A program made the position numbers and the translations under genes. From contig JAHWJM010000160.1 of assembly GCA_019348435.1 (NCBI GenBank), positions 1-6,092 of the forward strand: a DNA stretch of 6,092 nucleotides, read 5' to 3'. The first letter of the stretch is position 1, and each line of letters starts with the position of its first letter. The DNA comes from Actinomycetota bacterium (GTDB lineage: Bacteria; Actinomycetota; Thermoleophilia; Solirubrobacterales; Solirubrobacteraceae). Positions 5,564 through 6,092 of the stretch are shown here, piece by piece. The notes under the pieces were generated by a model that made no database searches, had not been told where the DNA came from, and saw only the letters and a program-made list of their open reading frames with translations.

Positions 5564-6092
5564 ATGATCAGCTTCCTCGGCCTCGACGTCACCCTTGATC
5601 AGGCGGTGGCCGCGTTCGGCGAACAGTACGCGCCCGGCCTGCGCCACTTCACCGCCGACGCCGACGACCTGCTCGAGGAGTACGAGGAGGACTACAGCCT
5701 GCACCTGGAGGTCAAGGAGGTCCGCGACTACCGCGAGGCCGGCACGGTGGTGGGGCAGCGCCCCAAGCCCGACACCGGGGTGGCGGCCGGAAAGCTGGTC
5801 ACGCTGCGTGTCTCCAACGGCAAGGGCCGGCCGCCGCGGGTGCCGGACGTGGTGGGCATGCACGAGGATCGCGCCCGCAAGGTTCTGGAGGACGCCGACT
5901 ACGAAGTCTCGGTCGAGGAGCAGGAGCGCAAGCTCATCGAGGGTGACGAGCCGCCGCAGCGCGAGCGCACAGTGATCCGCATGTCGCCGGAAGCCGGCAC
6001 ACCGCTCGAGCCGGAGGAAGAGGTCGTCATCACCGTGGTCGTCTACGACGTCCGGCCGGCGCCAGACGACGATGATGAACAACAACAGCCTG
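5564..6092 (+). CDS. PASTA-domain protein, N-terminus uncertain, C-terminus beyond the window
   Basis: The frame is open from just after the dacB stop to the right edge. The only ATG/GTG/TTG start before the PASTA region is ATG 5564, with a weak GGAG about 10 nt upstream, giving 176 visible residues. Residues ~93-161 form a clear PASTA domain: VPDVVGMHEDRARKVLEDADY, then MSPEAGTPLEPEEEVVITV. Residues ~24-85 form a second, more divergent one, with a standard second half (GTVVGQRPKPDTGVAAGKLV) but LRHF where VVGM is expected. The end is very acidic, then Gln-rich (PDDDDEQQQ). PASTA domains are extracellular modules of Ser/Thr kinases of the PknB type and of high-molecular-mass PBPs, where they bind muropeptides or beta-lactams. 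Here neither a kinase, a membrane helix nor a signal peptide precedes them. Codon usage already looks coding from about 5480, suggesting the true N-terminus lies upstream but was cut off at the junction. This could be the tail of a larger protein. Confidence 0.6.
   Translation, partial: MISFLGLDVTLDQAVAAFGEQYAPGLRHFTADADDLLEEYEEDYSLHLEVKEVRDYREAGTVVGQRPKPDTGVAAGKLVTLRVSNGKGRPPRVPDVVGMHEDRARKVLEDADYEVSVEEQERKLIEGDEPPQRERTVIRMSPEAGTPLEPEEEVVITVVVYDVRPAPDDDDEQQQP

Noticed and set aside
5528..6085. 185-codon minus-strand frame opposite the PASTA gene
   Set aside because: The plus frame has clear PASTA motifs. The minus product has no recognisable domain and is the expected antisense shadow.
1..6092. 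CRISPR arrays, tRNA or rRNA genes, insertion sequences, phage genes
   Set aside because: No regularly spaced repeats, cloverleaf-like segments, transposase motifs or terminal repeats were seen on either strand.

Overview
This is a GC-rich (about 70%) bacterial window with strong G/C bias at third codon positions. It holds five genes that can be called with fair to high confidence and a disturbed right end. An ECF-type sigma factor with its own zinc-finger-like segment, leaderless-looking starts next to Shine-Dalgarno starts, and PASTA domains suggest a high-GC actinobacterium, possibly of the Thermoleophilia/Solirubrobacterales type. That placement is inference from style and composition; no rRNA or tRNA is present to confirm it.

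Layout. From 1 to 1584 on the minus strand lies an ECF sigma factor whose reading frame stays open through the left edge, so its C-terminus is missing. It is an unusual single chain: sigma regions 2 and 4, a Cys/His cluster like a zinc-binding anti-sigma domain, one membrane helix, and nearly 200 residues of Pro/Ala/Gly-rich tail. Diverging from it is a complete Nif3/YbgI-family metal-binding protein (1679-2434). Next comes a 58-residue helix-turn-helix-like protein (2512-2688) with a plausible promoter and a strong ribosome-binding site. It converges on a patatin-like serine hydrolase (2768-4039, minus strand), and an 11-bp stem-loop lies between the two. The patatin gene diverges from a secreted D-Ala-D-Ala carboxypeptidase of the PBP4/DacB (S13) family (4118-5368).

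The right end looks like a junction. Just after dacB, a short minus-strand segment (5426 to about 5485) reads like the last residues of a BRCT domain, as at the end of NAD-dependent DNA ligase. It is cut off almost at once, and a plus-strand frame encoding PASTA domains starts without a clear N-terminus and runs off the right edge. This may be a genomic rearrangement or an assembly chimera.

How the genes relate. The strands alternate, so there is no long operon. The cell envelope is a loose theme: a membrane-anchored sigma factor that could sense the envelope, a lipid-acting hydrolase, a peptidoglycan carboxypeptidase, and a PASTA protein (a domain family that often binds muropeptides or beta-lactams). 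Nothing in the sequence proves that they form one pathway. The most unusual element is the sigma factor fused to an apparent anti-sigma and membrane segment. The rest is mostly ordinary housekeeping content.
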